NCBI RefSeq assembly: GCF_000378185.1
Contig: NZ_KB899384.1
Location: 4,320 to 68,319 of the forward strand
Direction of reading: 5' to 3'
DNA from: Salinimonas chungwhensis DSM 16280
GTDB lineage: Bacteria > Pseudomonadota > Gammaproteobacteria > Enterobacterales > Alteromonadaceae
Length of the DNA: 64,000 nucleotides
Shown here in pieces: positions 17,949 through 27,896 of this stretch. Position 1 is the stretch's first letter. Each line of letters opens with the position of its first letter. The notes under the pieces were generated by a model. It searched no databases. It was not told where the DNA came from and saw nothing but the letters and a program-made list of their open reading frames with translations. The translations under genes and the position numbers were made by a program.

Positions 17949-19128
17949 TTATTTCATCTCCCAATATATTTGTGACAACGCCAATGTCTTTATCACCGCG
18001 ACCGGATAAATTTACTACCAGGATAGTTTCGTCTTCTGCTTCATCTGCCATGTTCAACGCATGGGCAAGAGCATGGGCGGTTTCCAAAGCTGGTATAATG
18101 CCTTCTTTTCGTGCCAGTAATTTAAATGCGTTAAGGGCTTCATCGTCAGTTACTGACACATATTCAGCGCGGCCGGTATCGGCCAGATGGGCGTGCTGTG
18201 GGCCTACTGCCGGATAATCAAGCCCCGCTGAAACCGAATAACTTTCTTCTATCTGGCCTTCTTTGTCTTGCATAATATAGGTGCTTGAACCATGCAAGAT
18301 ACCTTTTGAACCGGTGCAGATGGTGGCGCCGTGCTCTTTGGTATGTAAACCCTTCCCGGCCGGTTCGACGCCCACCAGTCTGACACTCTTCTCTTCAATA
18401 AAATCCGCGAACATGCCAATTGCATTGGAACCGCCACCGACACAGGCGATCACAGCGTCTGGCAGGCGGCCTTCTTTTTCCATAATCTGTGAACGTGTCT
18501 CCTCGCCGATCATTCGGTGGAATTCACGTACGATAGTGGGAAACGGGTGAGGGCCGGCCGCGGTACCCAGCAAATAATGGGCTTTATCGTAGTTTGCTGA
18601 CCAGTCACGCATGGCCTCATTAACCGCATCTTTTAATGTCCCTGAGCCTGCATTTACCGGTATCACTTCTGCGCCCATCAAGCGCATTCTAAATACATTA
18701 GGAGCCTGCCGTTCAATATCCTTAGCGCCCATATAAATACGGGCTTTCAGACCAAGTAATGCACACGCTAAGGCCGTAGCTGTACCGTGCTGCCCGGCGC
18801 CTGTCTCAGCGATAACCTCGGTCTTGCCCATACGTTTGGTCAGCAATGCCTGACCCAGCACCTGATTGGTTTTGTGGGCGCCACCGTGTAACAGGTCTTC
18901 CCGTTTGAGGTACAGCTTAACCTTGGGATTACTGACCAGATTGCGGGTTAGCGTCATCGCTGTGGGACGTCCGGCATAATCTTTAAGTAAGGCCTGAAAC
19001 TCTTTGTCGAACTCAGGATCGTTACGTGCGTCGATAAACGCCTGCTCTAACTGGTCGAGCGCAGGGATAAGCAATTCGGGAACATACATCCCGCCATACT
19101 CTCCAAATTTTGCATCTAATTGGTTCAT
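17941..19128 (-). CDS. trpB: Tryptophan synthase beta chain
   Basis: A 395-residue PLP enzyme that joins indole and serine to make tryptophan. GGAHKTNQ carries the PLP lysine (Lys86), [10 protein letters not shown] and the phosphate-binding [10 protein letters not shown] are present, and the length fits TrpB1. A 27-bp gap separates it from trpCF upstream. Confidence 0.97.
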   Translation of the reverse strand: MNQLDAKFGEYGGMYVPELLIPALDQLEQAFIDARNDPEFDKEFQALLKDYAGRPTAMTLTRNLVSNPKVKLYLKREDLLHGGAHKTNQVLGQALLTKRMGKTEVIAETGAGQHGTATALACALLGLKARIYMGAKDIERQAPNVFRMRLMGAEVIPVNAGSGTLKDAVNEAMRDWSANYDKAHYLLGTAAGPHPFPTIVREFHRMIGEETRSQIMEKEGRLPDAVIACVGGGSNAIGMFADFIEEKSVRLVGVEPAGKGLHTKEHGATICTGSKGILHGSSTYIMQDKEGQIEESYSVSAGLDYPAVGPQHAHLADTGRAEYVSVTDDEALNAFKLLARKEGIIPALETAHALAHALNMADEAEDETILVVNLSGRGDKDIGVVTNILGDEING

Positions 19129-19155
19129 CTAAGTTCCTGTTAAAGTAAACTAAAA

Positions 19156-20553
19156 CTAAAAGTGACGTGTCTGGGCAAACAGCGCCTGAATTTTTTCCGG
19201 TGACTTTTGGCCAGGTGCTGCTTCAACGCCAGAGCTGACATCTACCATAGCGACACCGGTTTGCTGAGCCTGCGTGATACTCTTCGGATCAATGCCCCCG
19301 GCCAGGATAATTCTGGATTTATCATCAATCTCACTGAGTAAAGACCAATCGAACTGTTGACCTGTGCCACCGCTTTGGTCACCCACTTTGGAATCCAGCA
19401 AAACATAATCAACATTTTCATCGCGCAATAAATCTGGCAGGGTCTGCGGTACAGAGTCAGCGATGCCGACTACCTGCCAAATCTGACAATAGCTGGGTAA
19501 CTTTTCCCGCAAGGCCTGGCGATAGGCCGCATCTTCCTGACTGTGTAACTGCACAGCCGATAGTCCCAGTGACGATGCTATATCGCTCACTTCATCCACA
19601 TCCGTATCAACAAACACCCCTGCATAACTGCCATCAGCCATTTCCACAATTTGTCGCGCGGCATCTACAGTGACTGCACGGGGGGATTGAGCGGCAAAAA
19701 TAAGCCCTGCAAAACTGGCTCCCTCGCGAAAGGCTGTAGATGCAGAAGCCGCATCAGTGATTCCGCATACTTTGACAGGGCCGTATATGATGGATTTCAC
19801 CGCGCGGCGCAAATCGGCCTGGGCCATCAGCGCACTGCCGACCAAAAATCCATCACAATAGGGTGCCAGCCGAAGTACATCGTTGTGGGTATAAATACCT
19901 GACTCAGATATGACAACAAAGTCATGATCGGCTTGTTCAAGCAGGGGAACCAACAATTCAGTGCGGGCCAGATCAGTACTCAGATCGCGCAAATTACGAT
20001 TGTTTATGCCAATAATACTGGCCTGCAGATGAATAGCCCGCGTCATTTCCTGCTCATTACTGACTTCGGTCAGAATATCCAGCCCCAATTCGTCTGCCAC
20101 GGCCGCCAGCGTTTGATATTGGTCATCTGTTAACACGCTTAGCATAAGTAAAATCGCGTCGGCCTGATAATACCTTGCCAGATAGACCTGGTAGGTATCG
20201 ATAAAGAAGTCTTTATTTAACACGGGCTGCTCAACCCGTGCAGTTACATATTGCAGGTTTTCATAACTGCCCTGAAAATAATTTTCATCGGTAAGTACTG
20301 AAATAGCAGCTGCATGAGGCGCGTAGGCCTCGATAATTTCATCAAGGACGAAGGGGTCACGGATTAATCCCTTGGATGGCGAGGCTTTTTTGCACTCCAG
20401 AATAAATCCGGCTTCGGGCAAAGACAGCGCCGCAAACAAGCTTTTATGGGAGCGTGTCAATGCATCTTTAAACGCGTCCAGCGGGAGCATTTTCTTGCGT
20501 GTTTCGAGCTCTTGTTTTTTATTTTCGACAATCTGTTCGAGCACATTAGCCAT
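19156..20553 (-). CDS. trpCF: Indole-3-glycerol phosphate synthase / phosphoribosylanthranilate isomerase fusion
   Basis: A 465-residue bifunctional enzyme. The N-terminal half is TrpC (ILECKKASPSKG, VLTDENYFQGS, NNRNL, ISESGI), and the C-terminal half from about residue 255 is TrpF (KVCGITDAASA, GVFVDTD, LLDSKVGDQSGGTG, LAGGIDP). It performs two successive steps from phosphoribosylanthranilate. The fusion is the arrangement of Escherichia coli and many gammaproteobacteria. It overlaps the trpD end by eight bases. Confidence 0.96.
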   Translation of the reverse strand: MANVLEQIVENKKQELETRKKMLPLDAFKDALTRSHKSLFAALSLPEAGFILECKKASPSKGLIRDPFVLDEIIEAYAPHAAAISVLTDENYFQGSYENLQYVTARVEQPVLNKDFFIDTYQVYLARYYQADAILLMLSVLTDDQYQTLAAVADELGLDILTEVSNEQEMTRAIHLQASIIGINNRNLRDLSTDLARTELLVPLLEQADHDFVVISESGIYTHNDVLRLAPYCDGFLVGSALMAQADLRRAVKSIIYGPVKVCGITDAASASTAFREGASFAGLIFAAQSPRAVTVDAARQIVEMADGSYAGVFVDTDVDEVSDIASSLGLSAVQLHSQEDAAYRQALREKLPSYCQIWQVVGIADSVPQTLPDLLRDENVDYVLLDSKVGDQSGGTGQQFDWSLLSEIDDKSRIILAGGIDPKSITQAQQTGVAMVDVSSGVEAAPGQKSPEKIQALFAQTRHF

Positions 20554-21577
20554 TTACATTCTCCTGCTGACTGATGGTTGCTACCTGGTTAAGTACATTC
20601 AATGGCACGCCTTCCTGCATTTTCGACATTGCCAGTTCAGTGCCCTGGGTAAACGTGCTAACGCTTCCGGTCACTTTCAACAGCGCAGCGCAATTCATTG
20701 CGATAGCCGCCCGGTGCGCTTCTGCCCCTTCTCCTGCCAGAGCCGCCTCTATCATCTTCTTATTGTCGTCCGCATCGCCGCCTTCAATGGCTGACAGCGG
20801 GTATTCAGGTAAGCCAAAATCTTTCGGCGTCACGGTGTAATGGCGGATATCGCCATGCTCTAAATCGACTATTTGCGTAGGGCCATGCAGCGCCAGTTCG
20901 TCCAGTCCGCTGCCGTGGACTATTAATGCTCGGTGCTGGCCCAGCAGCATCAAGGTCTGGGCATAAACATTAAGCAGTGTCGGCGAGTACACACCAAAGA
21001 CGCCATAGCTTGGCCCGGCAGGATTCGCCAGTGGCCCCAGTATATTAAATAATGTGCGGGTTTTAAGCGCTGCACGAACCGGTGCAGCGTGTCGCATACC
21101 TGCATGATAGACCGGGGCGAACAGGAAACAGAAGTTGGCTTCATCCAGACATTGTCTTGCCTGATCAGGCGATATTTCCAGGTTAACCCCAAACTGCCTG
21201 AACAAATCAGCAGAGCCTGAGCGAGAGGAGACGCTGCGGTTACCATGTTTGGCGACTTTTGTGCCACAAGCAGCAGCTACCACGCCGGCGGCGCTGGAAA
21301 TATTAATTGTGTTATGGCCATCCCCGCCGGTGCCGACAATATCTGCAAAAGGATAACTGGGTGATGGAAAGGGCAGGGCGTTAGATACCATCGCGCTGGC
21401 GGCGCCGGCGATTTCAGCTGGTGATTCAGTTTTCATTTTAAGTGCCGTAAGCACTGCAGCCACCACTGATTCAGACTGCTCGCCATGCATAATACTGTTA
21501 AACAGTGCAAAGGACTGCGCCTGAGACAACGATTCACCGGCAAAGAGCGCCTCAAGCACGCGCGTCGAATCAAACAT
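20546..21577 (-). CDS. trpD: Anthranilate phosphoribosyltransferase
   Basis: A 343-residue enzyme that transfers phosphoribose from PRPP to anthranilate. VGTGGDGHNTINIS is the PRPP and glycine loop, KHGNRSVSSRSGSADL is the conserved substrate site, and FAPVYH and RTLFNILGPLANP follow. It is a separate gene here, not fused to trpG. It overlaps trpG by eight bases. Confidence 0.97.
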   Translation of the reverse strand: MFDSTRVLEALFAGESLSQAQSFALFNSIMHGEQSESVVAAVLTALKMKTESPAEIAGAASAMVSNALPFPSPSYPFADIVGTGGDGHNTINISSAAGVVAAACGTKVAKHGNRSVSSRSGSADLFRQFGVNLEISPDQARQCLDEANFCFLFAPVYHAGMRHAAPVRAALKTRTLFNILGPLANPAGPSYGVFGVYSPTLLNVYAQTLMLLGQHRALIVHGSGLDELALHGPTQIVDLEHGDIRHYTVTPKDFGLPEYPLSAIEGGDADDNKKMIEAALAGEGAEAHRAAIAMNCAALLKVTGSVSTFTQGTELAMSKMQEGVPLNVLNQVATISQQENVNG

Positions 21578-22184
21578 GGTTTACTCCTTGTTCAGTGAGA
21601 TAATAAATACTTTGTTGCAGCAACTGACTGCCCTGCGCGCTCAAAATAGACTCCGGGTGAAACTGAAAGCCCAGCATCTTATCGTCGTCGTGGCACACCG
21701 CCATCGTTAACGCTGCACATGTTGCTACAGAACGTAATGTCGGCGGCAATTGCGTGGCAATCAGCGAATGATAGCGCGCGACTTGCAGCGGTTGGGGCAG
21801 CCCGTCAAACAGTGTGCTGCCATCATGGGTAATCATTGATGATTTACCATGCATTACCTGCTCTGCGCGCGCTACTGTCCCGCCATAATGCTCTACAATT
21901 GCCTGATGCCCCAGACAAATGCCCAGTACCGGATATTTACCTGCAACACGTTTTAACAACTCTGGCATGCAGCCGGCTTCATGAGGTGCGCCCGGTCCGG
22001 GCGATAATAAAAGCAAAACAGGGGTATGTCTGGCTTGCTCGTCCATACGGGCTAATAATGTCTCGGCGCTTACCGTGTTGCGATAAACCAGAATTTTAAA
22101 ATCCAGTGTCCTGAGCTCGTCCACCAGGTTGTAGGTAAATGAGTCAACATTATCCAGCAAGAATACCGTAACTGGTCGTTTCAT
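21570..22184 (-). CDS. trpG: Anthranilate synthase component II (glutamine amidotransferase)
   Basis: A 204-residue class I glutamine amidotransferase. LSPGPGAP, the nucleophile elbow LGICLGHQ and FQFHPES with the catalytic His-x-Glu are present. It supplies ammonia to TrpE. It overlaps the trpE stop by one base and the trpD start by eight, consistent with coupling within the operon. Confidence 0.97.
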   Translation of the reverse strand: MKRPVTVFLLDNVDSFTYNLVDELRTLDFKILVYRNTVSAETLLARMDEQARHTPVLLLLSPGPGAPHEAGCMPELLKRVAGKYPVLGICLGHQAIVEHYGGTVARAEQVMHGKSSMITHDGSTLFDGLPQPLQVARYHSLIATQLPPTLRSVATCAALTMAVCHDDDKMLGFQFHPESILSAQGSQLLQQSIYYLTEQGVNHV

Positions 22185-23779
22185 TACACCGACTCCCTGA
22201 ATGATTGCGCATATTTAACCGCGTTGATAACAGCTTGCGCCTTACTGCGGGTTTCATTCGCCTCACTTAGCGGGTCTGAATCATAGACCACCCCGGCGCC
22301 AGCCTGGATATATGCGGTATTGTTCTTTACAAAGGCTGAGCGAATAACGATGCAGGTATCCATGTCGCCGTTACCATTAATATAGCCCACTGCACCGCCA
22401 TAACTGCCTCTGCGTTGTTTTTCAACTTGTCTGATGAGGGTGGCAGCACTGACTTTGGGCGCGCCTACCAGCGTGCCCATATTCATGCAAGCCTGATAGG
22501 CGTGCAACGCATCCAAATCTTCCCGTAACTGGCCCACCACGCGGGAGACAAGGTGCATGACGTGAGAGTAGCGATCCACCTTAAGCAAATCCTTGACGTA
22601 GCGGGTACCTGGCGCGCTTACTTTGGCAACATCGTTGCGGGCCAGATCGACCAGCATAATGTGTTCTGACTTTTCTTTATCATCTTCACGCAGGTTAAGC
22701 TCTATACGGCTATCCAGATCATTATCTATCGAACCGTCACTGCGCCTGCCGCGCGGACGGGTCCCCGCGATAGGATACACCTCCACCTGATTACTTGTTT
22801 TATCGTATTTAAGCGCTGACTCAGGTGAGGCACCGAAGATGGTGAAATCAGCATCCTGCATATAAAACATATACGGGCTGGGGTTTTGTTTTTTCAACGC
22901 TGCGTAAGCGTCAATTGGTGAGGGGCAAGGCAGTGAAAAGGTTCGTGAGGGAACGACCTGAAATATATCGCCGGACAAAATATGCGTTTTGAGGTAATTG
23001 ACATTGTCCATAAATGCTTCATCAGAAGTATCGGTGTGAACCTTTACGTCGTCAGTTGCTTCAGAATACAAGGCTGGCGAATAGTCAGGCAGCGCTGACA
23101 GTTGTTGCTGCAACTGCTCTAGCCGCTGTGCTACGGTGAAATAATTGGTCGCTACATTAGGGCCGGAAAATACACTGCCAAGCAATTCTGTGGTGTTTGA
23201 TTTATGGTCAATAGTTAGCAGCGTTTCGGCAAGATAGAAAACAAAATCCGGACAGTCATTCTGGCCTTCTGCAACCTCGGGCAACTGCTCAAACGTTGCC
23301 AGTAAGTCGTAGGCCAGAGCACCGCCTAAGAATACTGCCTGAGGGTGCTCGCGCAACGGCGTCAGGTGATTCACCACCAGCCGTAATGCATCAAAAACAC
23401 TGGCAGCTTTTAAGCGGGCATCTTCATCAAGTGCCTCTGGCGCTGGCGAAAAACGCATTACTGCTTCGCTGTCGTTTGTATCACAATGTGCCTGAGCCGG
23501 ACAAAAAGTCTTGAATAAAGGCAGGGTAGCTTTGCCGTTATCACTTAACGCAGTAATTGTGACCGTATCATTCCTGCATTCAAAGCGAAGGGCTGCGTCA
23601 ACCATCAGTAAACTTTGTAAGTCATCCTTGCTGTCAATTTCCGCAGATTCCAGCAACAGTGAATTAGCACTATTGCCACAGACATGGGAAAACGCAGCCA
23701 GCGGATCCGACAGGTAAGGGGCCTTCTGTATGATGGTTTCGACTATTCCGGGGGTGTCCCCCAGTTCGGCTAAGCTCAT
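22184..23779 (-). CDS. trpE: Anthranilate synthase component I
   Basis: A 531-residue chorismate-utilising enzyme that forms anthranilate. SGDIFQVVPSR, IAGTRPRGR, LNLREDDKEKSEHIMLVDLARND, TLVGAPKVSA and GGAVGYINGNGDMDTCIVIR are diagnostic. The N-terminal segment has LLLESAEID, part of the tryptophan feedback site. ATG 23779 is chosen over the longer open frame from 23863: it has AGGAG ten bases upstream and the longer version runs through the attenuator hairpin. Confidence 0.96.
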   Translation of the reverse strand: MSLAELGDTPGIVETIIQKAPYLSDPLAAFSHVCGNSANSLLLESAEIDSKDDLQSLLMVDAALRFECRNDTVTITALSDNGKATLPLFKTFCPAQAHCDTNDSEAVMRFSPAPEALDEDARLKAASVFDALRLVVNHLTPLREHPQAVFLGGALAYDLLATFEQLPEVAEGQNDCPDFVFYLAETLLTIDHKSNTTELLGSVFSGPNVATNYFTVAQRLEQLQQQLSALPDYSPALYSEATDDVKVHTDTSDEAFMDNVNYLKTHILSGDIFQVVPSRTFSLPCPSPIDAYAALKKQNPSPYMFYMQDADFTIFGASPESALKYDKTSNQVEVYPIAGTRPRGRRSDGSIDNDLDSRIELNLREDDKEKSEHIMLVDLARNDVAKVSAPGTRYVKDLLKVDRYSHVMHLVSRVVGQLREDLDALHAYQACMNMGTLVGAPKVSAATLIRQVEKQRRGSYGGAVGYINGNGDMDTCIVIRSAFVKNNTAYIQAGAGVVYDSDPLSEANETRSKAQAVINAVKYAQSFRESV

Positions 23780-23799
23780 TAAACAATTTCTCCTGCTGC

Positions 23800-23829
23800 A
23801 AAAAAAAAGCCCGTACAAGACGGGCTTTT
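23800..23829 (-). terminator. trp attenuator
   Basis: On the minus strand GCCCGT, loop CTTGT, ACGGGC is followed by nine T, starting 41 nt after the leader peptide stop and 21 nt before trpE. A CGGGC just after the leader stop (plus 23865-23869) can pair with the GCCCG of the 5' terminator arm, so an antiterminator is possible, as in classical ribosome-mediated attenuation. Confidence 0.92.
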
Positions 23830-23869
23830 TTCTGTGTTTATTTACACGCACCAATGCGCACACCGCCCG

Positions 23870-23935
23870 TTAAGTGAGGGAGTGCCACCACCAGATAGCG
23901 CGCTGAAGCGCGATTTGTTGAGTAAATTCAGGCAT
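23870..23935 (-). CDS. trpL: trp operon leader peptide
   Basis: A 21-residue ORF starting MPEFTQQIAL and ending at TAA, with three consecutive TGG codons at residues 15-17 (plus 23885-23893). It lies directly before the attenuator. When charged tRNA-Trp is scarce, the ribosome should stall on the Trp codons and free the antiterminator. It was identified from its codons and position alone. Confidence 0.93.
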   Translation of the reverse strand: MPEFTQQIALQRAIWWWHSLT

Positions 23936-23959
23936 TGGTGAATAAATTCCGAGTAAACT

Positions 23960-24030
23960 TCGTTAGCCAAGAATGGCGTATAAACTGTATAGTGTCTATA
24001 TAGAAGAAAACAAATCACGTCGCGTGTCAA
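23960..24030 (-). promoter_or_regulatory. trp promoter region
   Basis: On the minus strand a TTGACA lies at plus 24024-24029, with a TTGTTT-16-TATACA pair inside the next 60 bases (TATACA near plus 23987). TATAG-ACA-CTATA is a short palindrome overlapping the latter -10 and is a candidate operator. No clear match to the Escherichia coli TrpR operator is seen. The start point cannot be fixed by eye. The divergent rnm gene starts 19 bp beyond the TTGACA. Confidence 0.45.
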
Positions 24031-24048
24031 CCGTAATGAGAAAAATTC

Positions 24049-24894
24049 TTGAAAATTGACTTACATAGCCACACCACATTCTCTGACGGACAGCTTACGC
24101 CCACCGAACTGGTGCAACGTGCGCAAACGATGCAGGTGGATGTGCTGGCCATCACTGACCATGACACCGTCGCAGGCCTGGAAGAAGCCCATTTAGCGCA
24201 GCAACAGCACAACCGTGTGATGCACATTATCGATGGCGTGGAAATTTCTACGCTCTGGCACAGTTTCGATATTCATATTGTCGGGCTTGGCGTTGATAAG
24301 AACGATGATCGCTTTTTGGCATTTTTGACAGAGCAGGCAAAACGGCGCGAAGCACGTGCTGTTAAAATCGCTGAAAAGCTAAGTATGTGTGGTTTTGAGG
24401 GGGTATTGGAAAAAGCGCAACGACTCGCCGCCGGTGGTCAGCTTACCCGCGCTCATTTTGCCCGCGTGCTGGTCAGTGATTATGGCGTTCACTCAATGGA
24501 TGCGGTGTTTAAAAAGTTTCTGGGAAAGGGCAAGCGTGCTGCGGTAAAAGCGCAGTGGCCATCCATTGAAGCGGCGGTAGCGGCAATTCAGAACGCTAAC
24601 GGGCAGGCTGTGCTCGCTCATCCGGCCCATTATGATATGACAACCAAGTGGCTGCGGCGGCTGGTAGCAGAATTTAAGCAATGGGGCGGCGACGCCATTG
24701 AGGCCGCACCGGCGGCGATAGGTAAGCAGAAAGAAACCCTTATTTACGAACTTGCACGGGCAAATGCATTAAAGCTATCAACAGGTTCCGACTTCCATTT
24801 TCCATCTCGCTGGCGTGAACTGGGCCGAAGCCCGATGCCAGCGGATTCCTTTCCCGCTGTCTGGGATGAATGGGACCTGTCGGTCACCCGATAA
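24049..24894 (+). CDS. rnm: PHP-domain phosphoesterase / 5'-3' exoribonuclease (RNase AM)
   Basis: A 281-residue PHP-family enzyme, YciV/RNase AM, which hydrolyses 3',5'-bisnucleotides and trims 5' ends of rRNA. The metal motif DLHSHTTFSDG (His6, His8) opens the protein, followed by AITDHDT, GVEISTLW, VLAHPAHY and STGSDFHFPS. The start is a TTG at 24049: no in-frame ATG precedes the motif, and the family begins at this point. It diverges from trpL and heads the yciO-scpAB-rluB run. Confidence 0.9.
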   Translation: MKIDLHSHTTFSDGQLTPTELVQRAQTMQVDVLAITDHDTVAGLEEAHLAQQQHNRVMHIIDGVEISTLWHSFDIHIVGLGVDKNDDRFLAFLTEQAKRREARAVKIAEKLSMCGFEGVLEKAQRLAAGGQLTRAHFARVLVSDYGVHSMDAVFKKFLGKGKRAAVKAQWPSIEAAVAAIQNANGQAVLAHPAHYDMTTKWLRRLVAEFKQWGGDAIEAAPAAIGKQKETLIYELARANALKLSTGSDFHFPSRWRELGRSPMPADSFPAVWDEWDLSVTR

Positions 24895-24910
24895 TTACAG
24901 AGTAATCACC

Positions 24911-25531
24911 ATGAGCCAGTTTTTTCAGATACACCCGGAAAACCCGCAGCCTAGGCTATTAAAACAAGCGTGTGAGCTGATTCGCCAGGGCGAGGTTATT
25001 GTCTATCCAACCGACTCTGGCTATGCCATTGGTTGTCAGATGGACGATAAAAAAGCGCTGGAAAAGTTATGTCAGATCAGGGCAATTGAGAAAGACCATA
25101 ACTTTACCCTGATGTGTCGTGATATGTCCGAGCTGTCATTTTACGCCAAAGTGGATAACGTCGCCTTTCGACAGATAAAAAATAACACGCCCGGTCCCTA
25201 CACGTTTATTTTAAAAGCTACGCGTGAAGTTCCCCGCCGTTTGTTAAACCCAAAACGAAAAACCATCGGCATCAGGGTTCCCGACAACATTATTGCACTA
25301 AAGCTTTTGGAAATGCTTGACGAGCCGCTGATGTCGGCTTCACTGATCTTACCGGGGGAGCGGATGGCAGAATCAGAGCCTGAGGCCATCCGAGATAAGC
25401 TGGAAAAGCGTGTCGGGCTTATTATTGACGGCGGTGCGCTGGGTGAACAACCTACCACTGTGATCGATGTATCAGATGGTCCTGCAGTTATTCTGCGTGA
25501 GGGCAGTGGTGATACCGCCCCTTTCGAATAG
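24911..25531 (+). CDS. yciO: YciO-type Sua5/YrdC family protein
   Basis: A 206-residue YrdC-fold protein related to threonylcarbamoyl-AMP synthase. VIYPTDSGYAIGC, the KLCQIRAIEKDHNFTLMC segment with its conserved basic residues, GPYTFILKATREVPRR and TIGIRVPD are present. ATG 24911 follows the rnm stop by 16 bp and matches the family N-terminus MSQFFQIHPENPQPR; the longer open frame from 24815 overlaps rnm. The exact substrate of YciO is not settled. Confidence 0.9.
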   Translation: MSQFFQIHPENPQPRLLKQACELIRQGEVIVYPTDSGYAIGCQMDDKKALEKLCQIRAIEKDHNFTLMCRDMSELSFYAKVDNVAFRQIKNNTPGPYTFILKATREVPRRLLNPKRKTIGIRVPDNIIALKLLEMLDEPLMSASLILPGERMAESEPEAIRDKLEKRVGLIIDGGALGEQPTTVIDVSDGPAVILREGSGDTAPFE

Positions 25532-25546
25532 TCCCGGAGAGATCCA

Positions 25547-26368
25547 TTGAGTGAGTTTAAGCCGTCAGGCCCGGTCCAGCAGCCATTGCCGCTGGCATTT
25601 ATTAATGGTCAGGCGCTTATTGAAAAACCTCAGGATTTATATATTCCGCCGGAAGCGCTCGAAGTTATTCTGGAGAGTTTTGAGGGGCCCCTGGATCTGC
25701 TGCTGTACCTGATTAAAAAACAAAAATTCGATATCACCACCTTGCCTGTGGCTCAAATTACAGCACAATACATGGAATATGTGGAGGCCATGACAGCGCT
25801 GAAACTAGAGCTGGCAGCGGAATATCTGGTAATGGCTGCGGTATTGGCAGAGATAAAATCCCGGCTTTTACTGCCCAAACCTCCAGCCGCAGAAGAGGAT
25901 GAAGAAGATCCTCGCGCCGAGCTTATACGCCGGCTCAGGGAGTACGAAGTCGTTAAACAGGCAGCGCAGGATATTGATCAGCAGCCGAGAATGCACCGGG
26001 ATATACATCCTGTTCAGGTTAGTGTGACAGCGTCGGTGTCGCCGGAAAAAATTGAGCCTGATGTGGCGCTTGATGAGCTGGTACTGGCCTTTGGCAATGC
26101 GATGCAGCGTGCCGCTGCGTTTGAACATCATACAATTGAACGAGAAGTATTAAGTACACGGGAGCGCATGTCGCGTATTCTGAATCAGGCGCACGCGGAT
26201 CATTATACTCCGCTTGAGGCATTATTTACCGTCGAAGAAGGGCGAGCTGGCTGTGTCGTCTCATTTCTGGCTATACTAGAGCTGGTAAAAGAACAGATGA
26301 TTGTGTGCACTCAGGCAGGACCCTTTGCAAGAATTTATGTAAAATTGGGTGCGTATGAAAAAGATTAA
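25547..26368 (+). CDS. scpA: Segregation and condensation protein A
   Basis: A 273-residue kleisin that bridges SMC heads in the ScpAB condensin. The N-terminal domain has VILESFEGPLDLLLYLIKKQKFDI, the centre AAEYLVMAAVLAEIKSRLLLP, and the C-terminal winged helix LEALFTVEEGRAGCVVSFLAILELVKEQ. It uses a TTG start with GGAGAG upstream. No smc gene is in the window. It overlaps scpB by about 20 bases. Confidence 0.93.
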   Translation: MSEFKPSGPVQQPLPLAFINGQALIEKPQDLYIPPEALEVILESFEGPLDLLLYLIKKQKFDITTLPVAQITAQYMEYVEAMTALKLELAAEYLVMAAVLAEIKSRLLLPKPPAAEEDEEDPRAELIRRLREYEVVKQAAQDIDQQPRMHRDIHPVQVSVTASVSPEKIEPDVALDELVLAFGNAMQRAAAFEHHTIEREVLSTRERMSRILNQAHADHYTPLEALFTVEEGRAGCVVSFLAILELVKEQMIVCTQAGPFARIYVKLGAYEKD

Positions 26369-26984
26369 TCGTGCTCAGTTAAAACAGCTGGTGGAAGCTA
26401 CCATCTTTGTGGCTGAAAAACCGGTAAGCCGCGCACGATTAAAAGACACTACACTGGCTGATTTTTCAGTAAGTGATAAATTGCTATCCAGTGTTATTGA
26501 AGAGTTGATACTGGATTACCAGCCCCGGGGGATCCAGCTGGTGGAGGTTGCCAGTGGTTATCGGTTTCAGACCTTAGATAGTCTGGCTCCCATGCTCAGT
26601 GCATTATGGCAGGAAGCCGCGCCCCGCTACTCGCGGGCCATGCTTGAGACGCTGGCGTTAATTGCTTACCGTCAGCCTATTACCCGAGGGGAGATTGAGC
26701 AGGTTCGTGGGGTGGCCGTGAGCAGTAATATTATCAAGACACTCACCGAACGGGAGTGGGTCAAAATTGTGGGGCACAAAGAAGTGCCCGGCAGGCCGGC
26801 CTTGTATGCTACAACCCAGACATTTCTGGACTACTTTTCGTTAACTTCACTGGCGGATTTGCCCTGCGCCTCAAAGTTTGATGCCCTGGCTGATAAAGTC
26901 AATGATTCCAAAGAGGTACCGTCTGCGCAAACAGACCGTACGAACGATAAATCTAAACCTGAGAGTTTACCCACCAATGAGTGA
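26349..26984 (+). CDS. scpB: Segregation and condensation protein B
   Basis: A 211-residue double winged-helix protein that binds Scp[57 protein letters not shown] and [16 protein letters not shown] are the family landmarks. GTG 26349 or ATG 26355 may be the start; both lie inside scpA. The C-terminal 40 residues are polar and probably disordered. Its stop overlaps rluB. Confidence 0.93.
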   Translation: MRMKKINRAQLKQLVEATIFVAEKPVSRARLKDTTLADFSVSDKLLSSVIEELILDYQPRGIQLVEVASGYRFQTLDSLAPMLSALWQEAAPRYSRAMLETLALIAYRQPITRGEIEQVRGVAVSSNIIKTLTEREWVKIVGHKEVPGRPALYATTQTFLDYFSLTSLADLPCASKFDALADKVNDSKEVPSAQTDRTNDKSKPESLPTNE

Positions 26985-27837
26985 AAAATTGCAAAAAGTT
27001 CTGGCCAATCAGGGTCTGGGATCCCGCCGGGAAATGGAGCGTTGGATTGAACAGGGGCGCGTGTCAGTAAATGGCAGTCTGGCCACACTGGGAGACAGAG
27101 TGGAGGCCGATGAACAGATTCGCGTCGATGGTCATCTGCTTTCCCGCCAGACCGAAAAGCCGATCTGCCGGGTGCTGATGTACAACAAACCCGAGGGTGA
27201 GCTGTGTAGCCGTCATGATCCGGAAGGCCGGCCTACTGTCTTTGAACGCTTGCCTGCCATACGTCTGGGTCGCTGGATAGCAGTAGGAAGGCTCGACATT
27301 AACACCAGTGGACTATTGTTATTTACCAATGACGGTGAACTGGCAAATCGTCTGATGCACCCTAAATGCGAAATCGAACGAGAATATGCGGTTCGGGTAT
27401 TTGGTGAGGTTTCCAAACCCACGCTGACAACGTTGCAAAAAGGTGTTGAGCTGGATGACGGAGTGGCTCGGTTCACCTCCATCAAACCCCGCCCGAACGA
27501 CGATGAAAGTATGAACCAGTGGTATAACGTTACGTTGTCTGAGGGCCGCAATCGCGAAGTACGTCGCTTGTGGGAGTCACAGAATGTTCAGGTTAGCCGT
27601 CTTATGCGGGTGCGTTACGGGCCGGTAGAATTGCAGAAGCGACTCCCTATCGGAGCCTGGGTGGAGCTGGAACTGGATGACGTCAATGCATTGCGTAAAA
27701 TGGTGCAACTGACCGATGAAACCCAGAGTATGGTGGATGTCAGACAAACAAAACTCGATCATGCCCGGTTAAGTCGTATGCGTCGCTCGGTGAAAAAACA
27801 TCGTGCCCGTAAAGAAGGACAAACCAAAAGACGTTAA
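26977..27837 (+). CDS. rluB: 23S rRNA pseudouridine(2605) synthase
   Basis: A 286-residue RsuA-class pseudouridine synthase with an N-terminal S4 domain ([21 protein letters not shown]) and catalytic motif [18 protein letters not shown], in which the Asp is the nucleophile. [14 protein letters not shown] follows. A basic C-terminal tail ends [17 protein letters not shown] 26977 overlaps the scpB stop and gives the family N-terminus MSEKLQKV; a longer in-frame start at 26878 lies deep in scpB. Confidence 0.93.
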   Translation: MSEKLQKVLANQGLGSRREMERWIEQGRVSVNGSLATLGDRVEADEQIRVDGHLLSRQTEKPICRVLMYNKPEGELCSRHDPEGRPTVFERLPAIRLGRWIAVGRLDINTSGLLLFTNDGELANRLMHPKCEIEREYAVRVFGEVSKPTLTTLQKGVELDDGVARFTSIKPRPNDDESMNQWYNVTLSEGRNREVRRLWESQNVQVSRLMRVRYGPVELQKRLPIGAWVELELDDVNALRKMVQLTDETQSMVDVRQTKLDHARLSRMRRSVKKHRARKEGQTKRR

Positions 27838-27867
27838 ATTACGACTCACTCCTCTATATGATTTTCA

Positions 27868-27896
27868 GCGGACAGCGCTTTTTTAGGTTTGTCCGC
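27868..27896 (+). terminator. Hairpin after rluB
   Basis: GCGGACA and TGTCCGC form a 7-bp stem with a T-rich 15-base loop, 31 bp after the rluB stop. No T run follows directly, so it is a weak or factor-assisted terminator. The rest of the 261-bp gap up to the aldo/keto reductase shows nothing else. Confidence 0.4.
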
